In this document: positions 15,149-22,114 of the stretch, in pieces
Position numbering within the stretch: the stretch's first letter is position 1
How the letters are laid out: each line of letters starts with the position of its first letter
NCBI RefSeq assembly: GCF_040361335.1
Contig: NZ_APNM01000023.1
Coordinates: 1-26,023, forward strand
DNA length: 26,023 nucleotides
Direction: 5' to 3'
From: APNM01 sp040361335
Lineage (GTDB): Bacteria; Pseudomonadota; Gammaproteobacteria; Nevskiales; Salinisphaeraceae
Made by a program: the position numbers and the translations under genes
Notes under the pieces: generated by a model
The model's input: only the letters and a program-made list of their open reading frames with translations
What the model was told of the DNA's origin: nothing
Databases searched by the model: none

Positions 15149-16087
15149 CTAGGTGCCGACCGGACCGGTTGCCTGGAACGCTTCGTGAAACCCGACCGTG
15201 CCCCTCGGCACGGCGCCGCCCAGAGACAGGGCGACAAAGGCGTCCGGCGGCACGCCCTCGTGCACGAACCCCGGCACGGCCTCGAACCCGAATTGACGGT
15301 AGTACACCGGGTCCCCGACCAGGCAGCAGCCCCGGGCGCCCATGCCGCAAAGCCGTGACAGGCCCTCGCGGATCAGGGCCTTGCCGATGCCCCGACGCTG
15401 ATGGCCGGGCAGGACCGAGACGGGTCCCAGCCCGTACCAATCCGGCGTGCCGTCCGAGACAGTCACGGGCGAGAACGCGATGTGCCCGACGACCCGGCCA
15501 TCGATCTCAGCGACCAGCGACAACGACAGGGCGCCGGCGGCACGCAATGCCCGGACAATGAACTGCTCGGTGTGGCTGCTGATAGCCAGGGTCTCGAAGG
15601 CCGCGGCCGTCACCTCGTCGATGGCATCGATGTCGGCATCGGTCTCGGGACGGATCCCGACGGTGAGGCGCTTGCGCATGAACGCGGCCGAGGCGGGACA
15701 CAAGTCGGAGAACTGCCGGGTCGCCGCGATGGCGGCCGGCGCCCCGGAGCGCGGGACGGCTTCGTAGTCCAGCCCGGCGAAATACTCGGCCGCCGTCTCG
15801 GTGAGCAGATACAGCGTCTCGACACCATGTGTCACGGCCCAGGTCTCGGCCCCGGACACCAGCTCCCGGCCCAGCCCGGCACCGCGACGCCCCGGCGCCA
15901 CCGCCAAGGACCGAAGCAGACCGGCCTCGCCGTGAACCTCGATACCGACGGCCCCCACGAGTTGGCCGGCATCCCGGACCCCCAGCAGGGTCAGGGCCCG
16001 GTTATCGCGCAGATCGGCCACCGGCAGTCCCGCCTCGGCGAGAAGCGATTCGACTTGCGGGCCGGGGCTTATGCTCGCGATATCCAT
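15149..16087 (-). CDS. Double GNAT: ArsN2-like domain fused to YhbS-like domain, 312 aa
   Basis: Residues 1-142 match the ArsN2 pattern (LLAEAGLPVADL, GEAGLLRSLAVAPGRRGAGLG, TLYLLTETAAEYFAGLDYE, DLCPASAAFMRK). Residues 144-312 match YhbS-type acetyltransferases (IRPETDADIDAIDEVTAAAF, HTEQFIVRALR, AEIDGRVVGHIAFSPV, WYGLGPVSVLPGHQRRGIGKAL, VYYRQFGFE). Each half has its own acetyl-CoA loop (RRGAGLG and QRRGIGKA). They are joined with no linker, the ArsN2 ending MRK running straight into the first strand of YhbS. ArsN2 enzymes are linked to arsenical detoxification and N-acetylate organoarsenicals in characterised members; the YhbS substrate is uncertain. ATG 16087 fits the domain edge. No other ars gene is nearby. 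Confidence 0.8.
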   Translation of the reverse strand: MDIASISPGPQVESLLAEAGLPVADLRDNRALTLLGVRDAGQLVGAVGIEVHGEAGLLRSLAVAPGRRGAGLGRELVSGAETWAVTHGVETLYLLTETAAEYFAGLDYEAVPRSGAPAAIAATRQFSDLCPASAAFMRKRLTVGIRPETDADIDAIDEVTAAAFETLAISSHTEQFIVRALRAAGALSLSLVAEIDGRVVGHIAFSPVTVSDGTPDWYGLGPVSVLPGHQRRGIGKALIREGLSRLCGMGARGCCLVGDPVYYRQFGFEAVPGFVHEGVPPDAFVALSLGGAVPRGTVGFHEAFQATGPVGT

Positions 16088-16156
16088 TGATATCCGGCAC
16101 GGCATGTCAGCCCGACTGCCTTGACCCCGCCGGGATAACGCGCCTCCATGCCGACA

Positions 16157-16558
16157 TCAGGACGACGTCTTCTCGAAGGCATCGGTCGGGGTTCCCTGGT
16201 GAAAGCGAAGACGCCACGCCCCGGCCTCGTCCCGGACCCATACCGATGTCCTACGAGCATACCGCGACAGGCCGCCGTCATCGTCCACGAATGCCGAACG
16301 ATAGCCCAAAAGGGCAATACCCTCACCGAGCATCGCCAGCTCGAAATCCTGCGAGAGAATGGACCCGGACTCGTCGGCATCCGGCAGGCGGGCCAGGACC
16401 GTCGGTTTGTCGCAACTGTGTCCGGACATTCCCACTTCCCGGAAGGCGTCATGCAGTAACGCGTCGAGGCGCTCGACGCTGCGACGCACGGCCGCCGAGT
16501 GCATGGCGGTTTCCAATTGCCGCAAGTGCGCCAACAAATCATCCCGGTCCATATCCAT
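16157..16558 (-). CDS. NTF2-like (SnoaL/DUF4440-type) protein, 133 aa
   Basis: An N-terminal helix (DDLLAHLRQLETAMH, residues 7-21) is followed by helices and strands ending in the curved sheet ALLGYRSA...RRTSVWVRDEAGAWRLRFHQGTPT. That last element (W-R-x-x-x-H-x-G-T-P) is the common end of DUF4440/SnoaL-like folds. These small cone-shaped domains bind or isomerise small molecules; no catalytic residue can be assigned. A second in-frame ATG at 16552 is possible. It is probably co-transcribed with the hydrolase gene that ends 40 nt upstream. Confidence 0.65.
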   Translation of the reverse strand: MDMDRDDLLAHLRQLETAMHSAAVRRSVERLDALLHDAFREVGMSGHSCDKPTVLARLPDADESGSILSQDFELAMLGEGIALLGYRSAFVDDDGGLSRYARRTSVWVRDEAGAWRLRFHQGTPTDAFEKTSS

Positions 16559-16597
16559 CCGCCTCGAACCGCGGGCCGCGGCACACGCGCGCGACCG

Positions 16598-17404
16598 CTA
16601 CGGTACCCGATTCTCCTCCAGGAACGCCGCCACCAGGGCGAGCACGTGATCCCGCCGCTCCCGGTGAGGCACATGGCCGCAGTCATCGAGGATCGCCTCC
16701 CTGGCGGGGCCGCTCACCCCTTGCGCGATGCGGCGGGGGAACTCGCCGGACCCGAATTCGTCGGCGTCGCCGTGGATCGCCAGGACCGGGCAACGCACCT
16801 TGTCGAGATAGGGATCGAGAGACCAGTCCCGGAACCGCGGGGACAGCCAGACCTCCGTCCAGGCCGTCAACACCCACCGCGCCCGCTCGCCGTGCCATCT
16901 CTCCAGCCGGGCGAATCGGGACTCGTCCGCGAAGGCCTTCTTGGCCTCCCGGATGCCGGTCAGCGTCCGCGCCTCCACGAACGCCTGGGCGGCCTCCGTG
17001 ATGACGGCCACGCAGTCATTGCCGGGAACCGCCGCGGCAACCAGCGCCATGCCGCCGCCGACGCTGTGCCCGAAAAGCACATACTCACCCAGACCGAGCG
17101 CATCGGCGAGGGTCGGCACATAGACCCGCGCCTCGTCGTCGATGAAACCGGCCTGCATGGGCACCGCACGGCGGGTCGACCTGCCGAATCCGAGACGGTC
17201 GTACGCAATCACGCCGCGGCCCGTTGCGACCGCCAGCGCCTCCGGAAAGTCCCGCCACTGCTCGACGGAACCCAACGAGTCGTGCAGCAGGATGATCGGC
17301 GCCCTGTCCTCCTCGTCGAGCCGCCACTGGCGCACGAAGACGTCGCCGCCGGGCACGGCCACGAACCGGTCGCTTGCCTCGACGCTCACCTCGTCCCCCG
17401 ACAA
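16598..17404 (-). CDS. Alpha/beta hydrolase, 268 aa
   Basis: The fold is clear from IILLHDSLGS (oxyanion region), YDRLGFGRS, the nucleophile elbow GHSVGG (Ser114), an acid in HGDADEF (Asp213 or Asp215) and His244 in the DCGHVPH motif. It should hydrolyse an ester, lactone or C-C bond of a small molecule; it resembles esterases of the MhpC/BphD and haloalkane-type group without identifying the substrate. No signal peptide is seen. It follows the CMD gene by 39 nt on the same strand, consistent with a small operon acting on small organic molecules. Confidence 0.85.
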   Translation of the reverse strand: MSGDEVSVEASDRFVAVPGGDVFVRQWRLDEEDRAPIILLHDSLGSVEQWRDFPEALAVATGRGVIAYDRLGFGRSTRRAVPMQAGFIDDEARVYVPTLADALGLGEYVLFGHSVGGGMALVAAAVPGNDCVAVITEAAQAFVEARTLTGIREAKKAFADESRFARLERWHGERARWVLTAWTEVWLSPRFRDWSLDPYLDKVRCPVLAIHGDADEFGSGEFPRRIAQGVSGPAREAILDDCGHVPHRERRDHVLALVAAFLEENRVP

Positions 17405-17443
17405 GACATCACTTCCCTTCCCTTCCCAGCATCCGCGCGCATC

Positions 17444-17830
17444 CTATCCGGCCTGCCCACCACGCTCCTCGAACACCTCGCGCGCCGCCAGCAGCCCGTT
17501 CAGGGCGGCCGGGAAACCCGCATACACCGCCATCTGCATGATCACCTCGATCACTTCCCGCTCGGAGCTACCCGTATTCAGGGCACCGTGGATGTGCACC
17601 TTCAATTGCGGGGCGGCGTTGCCCATGGCGGTCAGGGCCGCGACCACCGCGATCTCCCTGGACTTGAGATCCAGGCCGGGCCGGGAATAGATATCCCCGA
17701 ACGGGAACTCGATCAGGTAGCGCGCGAAATCGGGGGCGATATCCTTGAGGCTCTCGACGACCTTCTCACCCACCTCGCCGTCGATCTCCTTCAGCTTTTC
17801 CCAGCCGCGTGCATAGCGGTCGTTTTCCAT
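17444..17830 (-). CDS. Carboxymuconolactone decarboxylase (CMD) family protein, 128 aa
   Basis: The protein has the gamma-carboxymuconolactone decarboxylase layout: an N-terminal RGWEKLKEIDGEVGEKVVESL helix, then DLKSREIAVVAALTAMGNAAPQLKVHIHGALNTGSSEREVIEVIMQMAVYAGFPAALNGLLAAREVF read across residues 55-120. It lacks the CxxC of AhpD peroxidase-type members, so it is closer to the decarboxylase branch. ATG 17830 is preceded by AAGGAAAA. The protein acts as an oligomer in known relatives. Other genes of a protocatechuate pathway are not visible nearby, so its substrate is open. Confidence 0.85.
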   Translation of the reverse strand: MENDRYARGWEKLKEIDGEVGEKVVESLKDIAPDFARYLIEFPFGDIYSRPGLDLKSREIAVVAALTAMGNAAPQLKVHIHGALNTGSSEREVIEVIMQMAVYAGFPAALNGLLAAREVFEERGGQAG

Positions 17831-17998
17831 CGATTCGTTTTCCTTCTGGCAGGGATCGGCCGCGACACCCAGGGACACCGGCCCCGTGCCGGGGGACGGA
17901 ACGGCGATCGACTCGGCTGGCGACCCCATCGGGATCGTTCGCCCGCTTTGCGTTCAATATACCGCCCCGACGCCTCGCCGGCAGGCGATCGCACGCGA

Positions 17999-18550
17999 CT
18001 AATCCGCTGCCTCCGGCGCACTGAACGCCTTGCTGTAGTACCCCGAGGGATCGAAGCAACACACCCGCTTCTTGCCGGAGGCAAGCATGTCACAGGCATC
18101 GCCGATTCGCTTCGCGCGCGTCTTCGCCTGCCTGGCCGACGTGATCCAGTGTATCCAGTCGACGCGGGCGAGGGTGGTGGTGCCCTTCCAAGTGGACCGG
18201 GCCTCGGGGGCGGCCCGCAGGGCCTCGGCCAGATCGGCGGGGACGTCCGGATCGGGCTCCCGCTCCGCGGCCACGATCTCGAACGTCACGACGTCGCCGT
18301 AATCCGCGCCGGCGGCCCGCAACAGCGTCTCGTCGAGTCGCAGCCAGTGACCCTTCCGCCCGTCCGGCTCGAGCAAGGCCCGGAACCCCAGGCCATCGAT
18401 GGTGGCATCCACGGTAAGGCGGCCCCGCCTGGGCAGCTTCGCGCTCGCTTCGGCGGGCAGGACCACGAAGGCCCAGGGATCGCCGTCGCCCGCCTCGCGG
18501 GGGCGACGCAGTCGTGCCTCGAACCGGGACCTCGTCGCTTCTCGTGTCAT
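17999..18550 (-). CDS. YdeI/OmpD-associated family protein with DUF1905 domain, 183 aa
   Basis: The N-terminal 95 residues (FEARLRRP...WAFVVLPAEASAKLP...VDATIDGLGFRALLEPDGRKGHWLRLDE) form a DUF1905 beta-barrel-like domain. The C-terminal part (VPADLAEALRAAPEARSTWKGTTTLARVDWIHWITSARQAKTRAKRI, about 105-150) is the YdeI/OmpD-associated segment. Members are linked to polymyxin B and bacteriocin protection in enterobacteria, but the biochemical activity is unknown. The likely start is ATG 18550, with GGAGCAGGAC just upstream. It ends with a short tail containing CCFDP. Confidence 0.8.
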   Translation of the reverse strand: MTREATRSRFEARLRRPREAGDGDPWAFVVLPAEASAKLPRRGRLTVDATIDGLGFRALLEPDGRKGHWLRLDETLLRAAGADYGDVVTFEIVAAEREPDPDVPADLAEALRAAPEARSTWKGTTTLARVDWIHWITSARQAKTRAKRIGDACDMLASGKKRVCCFDPSGYYSKAFSAPEAAD

Positions 18551-18613
18551 GTCCTGCTCCGCTACGCGAATGCCCCCGATGCCGGGGCCGGCGATCGGAC
18601 AGCGCCCGGGCAC

Positions 18614-18994
18614 CTAGGCTCCCGGCGCATGGCAAACCGCTTCGATGTTATGCCCGTCCGGGCCGATAACGAACGCCGCGTAGTAGTTCGCGTGATACTG
18701 CGCTCGCGGACCGGGCGCACCATTGTCCCGGCCGCCCGCCTCCAGGGCCGCGCGATGGAAGGCGTCGACCTGCCGGCGACTGTCGGCCGCGAACGCCAGG
18801 TGAAGGTGCGCCGGCTTCTCCTCGGTCTGGAACAGACACAACGAAGTCCTGCCGTCGGAGCTGAGCTCGATGCCAAGCTCGCCTTCCCAGACGATCGAGA
18901 CACCGAGCGGCTCGAGCGCCTTCAGGAAGAAGGCCCGGCTCGCCGCGTAATCGCTGACGCCGAATACGACATGGTCCAGCATGGACTTTTCCAA
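18614..18994 (-). CDS. VOC-family (glyoxalase/bleomycin-resistance fold) protein, 126 aa
   Basis: MLDHVVFGVSDYAASRAFFLKALEPLG at the start and YYAAFVIGPDGHNIEAVCH at the end are the typical first and last beta-alpha-beta units of vicinal oxygen chelate proteins. His4 of that core (LDHV) and Glu (NIEAV) are the usual metal ligands. The substrate is unknown; these proteins often act in detoxification. I chose the TTG at 18994 because GGAGGTGA sits six nt upstream; ATG 18982 is 12 nt inside. In the 134-bp gap above it is a perfect palindrome GGCACGTGCC (19101-19110). Confidence 0.85.
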   Translation of the reverse strand: MEKSMLDHVVFGVSDYAASRAFFLKALEPLGVSIVWEGELGIELSSDGRTSLCLFQTEEKPAHLHLAFAADSRRQVDAFHRAALEAGGRDNGAPGPRAQYHANYYAAFVIGPDGHNIEAVCHAPGA

Positions 18995-19128
18995 GACGTG
19001 TCACCTCCGTGCGACCCGGCGTTGACGATGAGACGCGTGGCGGCGAGAGACTCAGCCAGAAACAGCGACAGGAACCAGCCATCAAATGTCGATGTCGCCA
19101 GGCACGTGCCTTTCATGACAATGTTTGT

Positions 19129-19563
19129 TTACGCAGAATCTTCGAGCACATGAGTCAAACGATCAATGTTCTGTTCGTTTGCCTCTCCGGCCCGTTGCCT
19201 GACGGCCCGCGCCGTTTCCGCGTCCTCGAACACCTGCTCCCAGGTCAATCGAGTGCCTTCATCAACGGGCGTCAGTTCGACGGTAAGCTTGAAGTTCGGC
19301 GGGCAATCATGGTGAATGACAATCTTGGCGTCGGGCACGAGCTGCTCGAAGAAGCTCTCGTTGGGATAGCTTGTCCCGTCCGGGCCATGCATCACGAACT
19401 TCCAGCGACCGCCCTCCGTGAACTCGAAAATCTCGAACGTACTGGAAAAGCCTTCGGGCCCCCACCACGCCGCCAACAGATCCGCCGACGCAAAGGCGGC
19501 ATAGATTGCCGCGGGCGAGAACGGCAGGGTTCTCGAAGTGCGCAGCGTTCTATCTTCACTCAT
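19129..19563 (-). CDS. SRPBCC/AHSA1-domain protein, 144 aa
   Basis: The protein follows the AHSA1 (Aha1 C-terminal) pattern: TSRTLPFSPAAIYAAFASADLLAAWWGPEGF, FEFTEGGRWKFVMHGPDGTSYPN, then FKLTVELTPVDEGTRLTWEQVF and a C-terminal helix. Such proteins bind hydrophobic ligands and often accompany ArsR regulators or YCII/DoxX genes; here a fragment of a YciI-like protein lies just upstream. ATG 19563 is the natural domain start. It marks the right end of the high-GC single-gene stretch. Confidence 0.85.
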   Translation of the reverse strand: MSEDRTLRTSRTLPFSPAAIYAAFASADLLAAWWGPEGFSSTFEIFEFTEGGRWKFVMHGPDGTSYPNESFFEQLVPDAKIVIHHDCPPNFKLTVELTPVDEGTRLTWEQVFEDAETARAVRQRAGEANEQNIDRLTHVLEDSA

Positions 19564-19738
19564 AACCGTCGCCCAGAAGTACTTGACCTTGGTGCTAAAC
19601 GACCGTCCCGATAAGCCGCCCGCGGAGCGGCGTCGGCTTGCACGACTCGCGGAGCCGGACTGTCTGCTCCATGTCGGCACCAACCCCAGGACCGCGGGTC
19701 GAACCCGAAAACGCGCAGCTCTTGCTCGCTACCGGTGG

Positions 19739-19819
19739 GTCGTCGCGGTCCACCGCCTCCCGCTCGCCGTCCGGCACGACCATCGCCGCGCCGGGGAGCG
19801 AGATCAGGTACTTGGCCAT
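19739..19819 (-). pseudogene. Truncated YciI-like protein, N-terminal 27 residues only
   Basis: Starting at ATG 19819 the frame reads MAKYLISLPGAAMVVPDGE and continues to about Asp27, the N-terminus I associate with a YciI/DGPF-type small protein. Similarity stops abruptly and the frame continues into sequence I cannot relate to the family (to 19595). The rest of the domain is missing. The remainder of 19564-19983 holds no other gene: 19564-19738 shows only GC-rich pairing, and 19905-19974 holds an attC-like repeat. The truncation may mark a recombination edge where the cassette region begins. Confidence 0.5.
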
Positions 19820-19904
19820 AATGCCCTTCCCTGGAAATTGCGGATGCCATGAGTGGTCGACGGAGGGAAGGCATTTTCGACATCGCGCCACTCGGCCCAA
19901 ATAC

Positions 19905-19974
19905 GCTTAACGCTTAGCTTTGCGGCATGCCGGATCGCAGCTTGGGCGCGTCCGACAACAGCAACTGGTTATAT
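19905..19974 (-). repeat. Degenerate attC-like site downstream of the GFA gene
   Basis: Read on the minus strand it begins ATATAAC (19974-19968) and ends with GTTAAGC (19911-19905), which fits GTTRRRY. Inside, GTTGCTGTTG near the start pairs imperfectly with CAAAGCTAAGC near the end, the place of the L boxes. It starts 10 nt after the GFA stop. R'' departs from RYYYAAC, so this is a candidate only. Confidence 0.4.
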
Positions 19975-19983
19975 GACAGCAGC

Positions 19984-20385
19984 TCAACCCGGAAGCCCCT
20001 CGAACTTTGGCACCTCTCCTAACCTCTCATCCCAAGCACCTTTGCTGGACAAGAAGATATGTGCAGTTGGCAGCATAGTGATTTCAGTGTCCAAACACCC
20101 TGCGGGAACGACGAGCAAACCTGCGACCAGAGTACTTGGCAATGCTGAACCACAAAACTTACAAAAGCTTTTGTTGTGACGAGTGCCGGGAAGCGTAAAA
20201 GAAGTCACAGCCTCTGAACCCGACTGCCAGACCATTTCAGCTGACTGGGAGAATAGATTGGCCGCATGAGCCGAACCTGTATCTTTTTGGCAATACTGAC
20301 AATGACACAGGTAAAAGCTGTCAAACTCACCTTTCACCTCAAAGCTCACGATGCCGCACAGACAAGAACCGAAGTAATCAGTCAT
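19984..20385 (-). CDS. GFA/CENP-V family (glutathione-dependent formaldehyde-activating-like) protein, 133 aa
   Basis: The zinc-binding cysteines are all present: CLC (8, 10), CHCQYC (27, 29, 32) and CKFC (75, 78), in the order of the Mss4-like GFA fold, with GSCLCGIVSFEV at the start and SFCKFCGSALP in the middle. Gfa helps form S-hydroxymethylglutathione from formaldehyde in Paracoccus, but most cassette-borne members are uncharacterised. ATG 20385 is supported by GGAAGGGG 5 nt upstream. Base composition is clearly lower in GC than genes to the left, and GFA genes are frequent integron cargo. Confidence 0.85.
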   Translation of the reverse strand: MTDYFGSCLCGIVSFEVKGEFDSFYLCHCQYCQKDTGSAHAANLFSQSAEMVWQSGSEAVTSFTLPGTRHNKSFCKFCGSALPSTLVAGLLVVPAGCLDTEITMLPTAHIFLSSKGAWDERLGEVPKFEGLPG

Positions 20386-20731
20386 CAGAACCCCTTCCAT
20401 GGTCTGTGTGTGAAATACACACGCCATCGATGGTAATGGGCACCAACGGAGCGCAGTTTAATTGGCGTCCCGTTGACCACTTGATTACGTGTTGTCATGG
20501 CGGGAGATGACAGGGACAGAATATGAGATAAGAAGCTGAATCCGCGATATGGAATGAAATACTGACACTCGGCCCCATCCGGCGGCGCCCCGTTGGCCGG
20601 AGCGTATTTAATGCACTGATTGCGCCGCCCCCGGCATTCGACCGGGCGGAACTGCACACATTAGAACACCCCAGCGCACGAGCACGCCTGAATACCTGCT
20701 CCAATCGTATTGATGCCTGGCCAACCCGCTA
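20386..20731. other. Intergenic stretch without a convincing gene
   Basis: No supported coding region is seen. It holds an imperfect inverted repeat, CAACGGAGCGC (20444-20454) against GCGTCCCGTTG (20465-20475), with 9 of 11 positions pairing around a 10-nt loop just upstream of the GFA gene, and one copy of a 30-bp diverged repeat (20532-20561). A 69-codon minus-strand frame (20704-20495) has no recognisable features. Confidence 0.5.
20532..20561. repeat. Diverged 30-bp repeat, copy 1
   Basis: This 30-mer, beginning GAAGCTGAATCCGCGATATG, matches the copy at 22041-22070 at 25 of 30 positions in the same orientation. Both lie upstream of minus-strand genes in the cassette region. Confidence 0.55.
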
Positions 20732-20965
20732 TCAAGGCCCCCCACCGCCACCACCGCTACCCCGCTTTATCCAGCCTTTCAGTCGCGCAACCGCCAGCGA
20801 AATGACAACCAGCGGCACAATGACCTGCAACGGATGAAATGCCGCATCCGACATCACTGCAGCAATAGGCACGATTAACAGGAAGAGCCCGGCACCCGCT
20901 ATCACAACCTGGATGATCACGCGCTCCGAACCGCGAGCCGGCTCGTAAGGAGACCTTGTGGACAT
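20732..20965 (-). CDS. Small two-TM membrane protein, 77 aa
   Basis: Two hydrophobic helices (about residues 16-38 and 45-60) are flanked by a charged N-terminus (YEPARGSER) and a basic end KGWIKRG, followed by a Gly-rich tail GSGGGGGGP. I do not recognise the family. It lacks a strong ribosome site before ATG 20965. It stands alone between two intergenic repeats, as cassette genes do. Confidence 0.5.
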   Translation of the reverse strand: MSTRSPYEPARGSERVIIQVVIAGAGLFLLIVPIAAVMSDAAFHPLQVIVPLVVISLAVARLKGWIKRGSGGGGGGP

Positions 20966-20996
20966 AAACGACTACTCAAACCACGGTTGCAGCGAG

Positions 20997-21023
20997 GCCG
21001 GGTTGCGCTTCGTTAAACCCGGC
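20997..21023. repeat. REP-like palindrome, GCCGGGTT...AACCCGGC
   Basis: An 8-bp perfect stem (20997-21004 and 21016-21023) surrounds GCGCTTCGTTA. The form, G-G-G-T-T-G-C-G-C-T-T-C-G-[CT]-T-A-A-C-C-C, resembles short dispersed palindromes common after genes in gammaproteobacteria. It could also end transcription of the GNAT gene, whose stop is 44 nt away. Confidence 0.5.
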
Positions 21024-21066
21024 AACCCAAAAGAACCCGTTGTGGGGTGCATTCTCCAATCCGACA

Positions 21067-21615
21067 CTAACGGCACCTTGCGTACATGAAGCAAGGCCTG
21101 GGCTCAACCGAAATGTTCGGATGCACGGTATAGCGATCCAGCCTTCCTTCGCGGACGAAACCCGACTTTTCCAATGTTCTCGCCGAAGCCATGTTCTCAA
21201 AGTCACAGGAGGCTTGCAGCCGAAACACGCCCGGCAGGGCGAGTGCCAGTTCGGAAAAGGCCATGACCGCTTCGGTCATCAACCCCCGGCCCCACAAATC
21301 CCTCGCCAGGACATAGCCGATATCAAGCATGTGCCCCTTAGGCGTTGCATCCAGCATGCCCACGGGACTCGATGCCCGGCCTTGCAGCGTCAGCGCATAC
21401 GCGAATCGCGAGCCTTCATTCCAATCCGCGACACACCCCTCCAGGAACGTCTCGGTTTCCGACACATTGGTGTGCGGCGCCCATACCATGTATTTCGGCA
21501 CTTGAGGGTCACTGGTGTACGCATCAAACAACGCCTGGGCATCGGCCACGCAAGGCCGGCGAAATACCAGACGTTCGGATTCAATGCCCTCGGGCAGGCG
21601 TAGCTGAATACTCAA
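21067..21615 (-). CDS. RimJ/RimL-type GNAT N-acetyltransferase, 182 aa
   Basis: The protein starts IESERLVFRRPCVADAQALFDAYTSDPQVPKYMVWAPHT read over residues 11-49, typical of GNAT family 3 (PF13302). It continues with LDIGYVLARDLWGRGLMTEAVMAF (acetyl-CoA binding strand and helix) and RLQASCDFENMASARTLEKSGFVREG. It should acetylate an amino group of a small molecule or protein N-terminus. GNATs are among the most frequent integron cassette genes. ATG 21615 begins ten nt from an attC-like repeat that would belong to the next gene upstream. Confidence 0.9.
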   Translation of the reverse strand: MSIQLRLPEGIESERLVFRRPCVADAQALFDAYTSDPQVPKYMVWAPHTNVSETETFLEGCVADWNEGSRFAYALTLQGRASSPVGMLDATPKGHMLDIGYVLARDLWGRGLMTEAVMAFSELALALPGVFRLQASCDFENMASARTLEKSGFVREGRLDRYTVHPNISVEPRPCFMYARCR

Positions 21616-21625
21616 GCCACCTGAC

Positions 21626-21693
21626 GCCTAAATCCGGACGACGCCGAACCGCGCCAGTGATTACGCGGTTGGCTCGCGAACGCCACGTTATGC
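21626..21693 (-). repeat. attC-like site overlapping the DUF2834 stop
   Basis: Minus-strand order: GCATAAC (21693-21687, containing the gene's TAA), then CCAACCGCG against CGCGGTTCGG, which differ by one unpaired base, an extrahelical-base arrangement; then a degenerate end TTTAGGC (21632-21626). The stop codon inside the first box is the usual layout of cassette genes. R' departs from GTTRRRY at its first base. Confidence 0.45.
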
Positions 21694-22025
21694 ATGACGT
21701 CTGACTTCCCCGACTTGCTTCGCGCGCAGCAGCAAATACATGGCAAAACCCACCGCGACCCCCGGAACAATACCAAGCAGCAGACAAACCCAACCATTAC
21801 GAACCGAGTATTTCTTGGCTTCATAAGCCACCCAGGCCGCAAGAATCGCCCAGCAAAAAAGGACATCCGTGGAATAGCCGCTGGCATATGGGTTCACAAA
21901 CCCGGCTGCGAACGCCCCCATAAATCAGGATTCTCGATAAGCGGAGGCACGACGACCAAGGCGAAGAAACCCGTGAAGGAAAGAGCGGCAACAACCAATG
22001 TTGCCTTGAAGACGGACTCAGACAT
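21688..22025 (-). pseudogene. DUF2834-like membrane protein, split by a frameshift
   Basis: ATG 22025 begins MSESVFKATLVVAALSF, then a helix and IENPDLW, and this frame ends at TGA 21896-21894. The continuation GAFAAGFVNPYASGYSTDVLFCWAIL...RNGWVCLLLGIVPGVAVGFAMYLLLRA lies in another frame, ending at TAA 21690-21688. Joined, they give about 112 residues with three to four TM helices and the N-P-x-A-S-x-x-x-x-D-L/V-L motif of DUF2834. The break is at a run of five G on the minus strand (21919-21915); six would restore the frame. It may be a true mutation, a sequencing indel or, less likely, programmed slippage. Confidence 0.7.
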
Positions 22026-22040
22026 TTAGCGATTCTCACT

Positions 22041-22070
22041 GAAGCTAAATTCGCGATACGGAATTCAATA
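22041..22070. repeat. Diverged 30-bp repeat, copy 2
   Basis: It matches the copy at 20532-20561 at 25 of 30 positions, four of the differences lying outside the shared core CGCGATA. It sits 16 nt upstream of the DUF2834 start. Part of it, TTCGCGATACGG (22050-22061), also pairs with CCAGTATCCCGAG at 22079-22091. Confidence 0.55.
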
Positions 22071-22114
22071 TACAGCTCCCAGTATCCCGAGTGGCCGGCC
22101 TGAGCAGTAGGTTA
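22044..22114 (-). repeat. Possible decayed attC at the end of the 125-aa gene
   Basis: The minus strand starts GATAAC at the stop codon (22114-22112). It then has CTCGGGATACTGG against CCGTATCGCGAA, one unpaired base and one mismatch, and ends TTTAGC. The first box is far from the stem, so this is weak. Confidence 0.22.

Noticed and set aside
15149..19563. Minus-strand single genes left of 19.6 kb as part of the cassette array
   Set aside because: The gene types are cassette-like, but the intergenic gaps lack R boxes or attC-like stems and the composition matches the core chromosome.
19690..19725. tRNA T-arm-like sequence CGGGTCGAACCCG
   Set aside because: The loop is only five bases, and there is no acceptor stem, anticodon arm or D arm around it.
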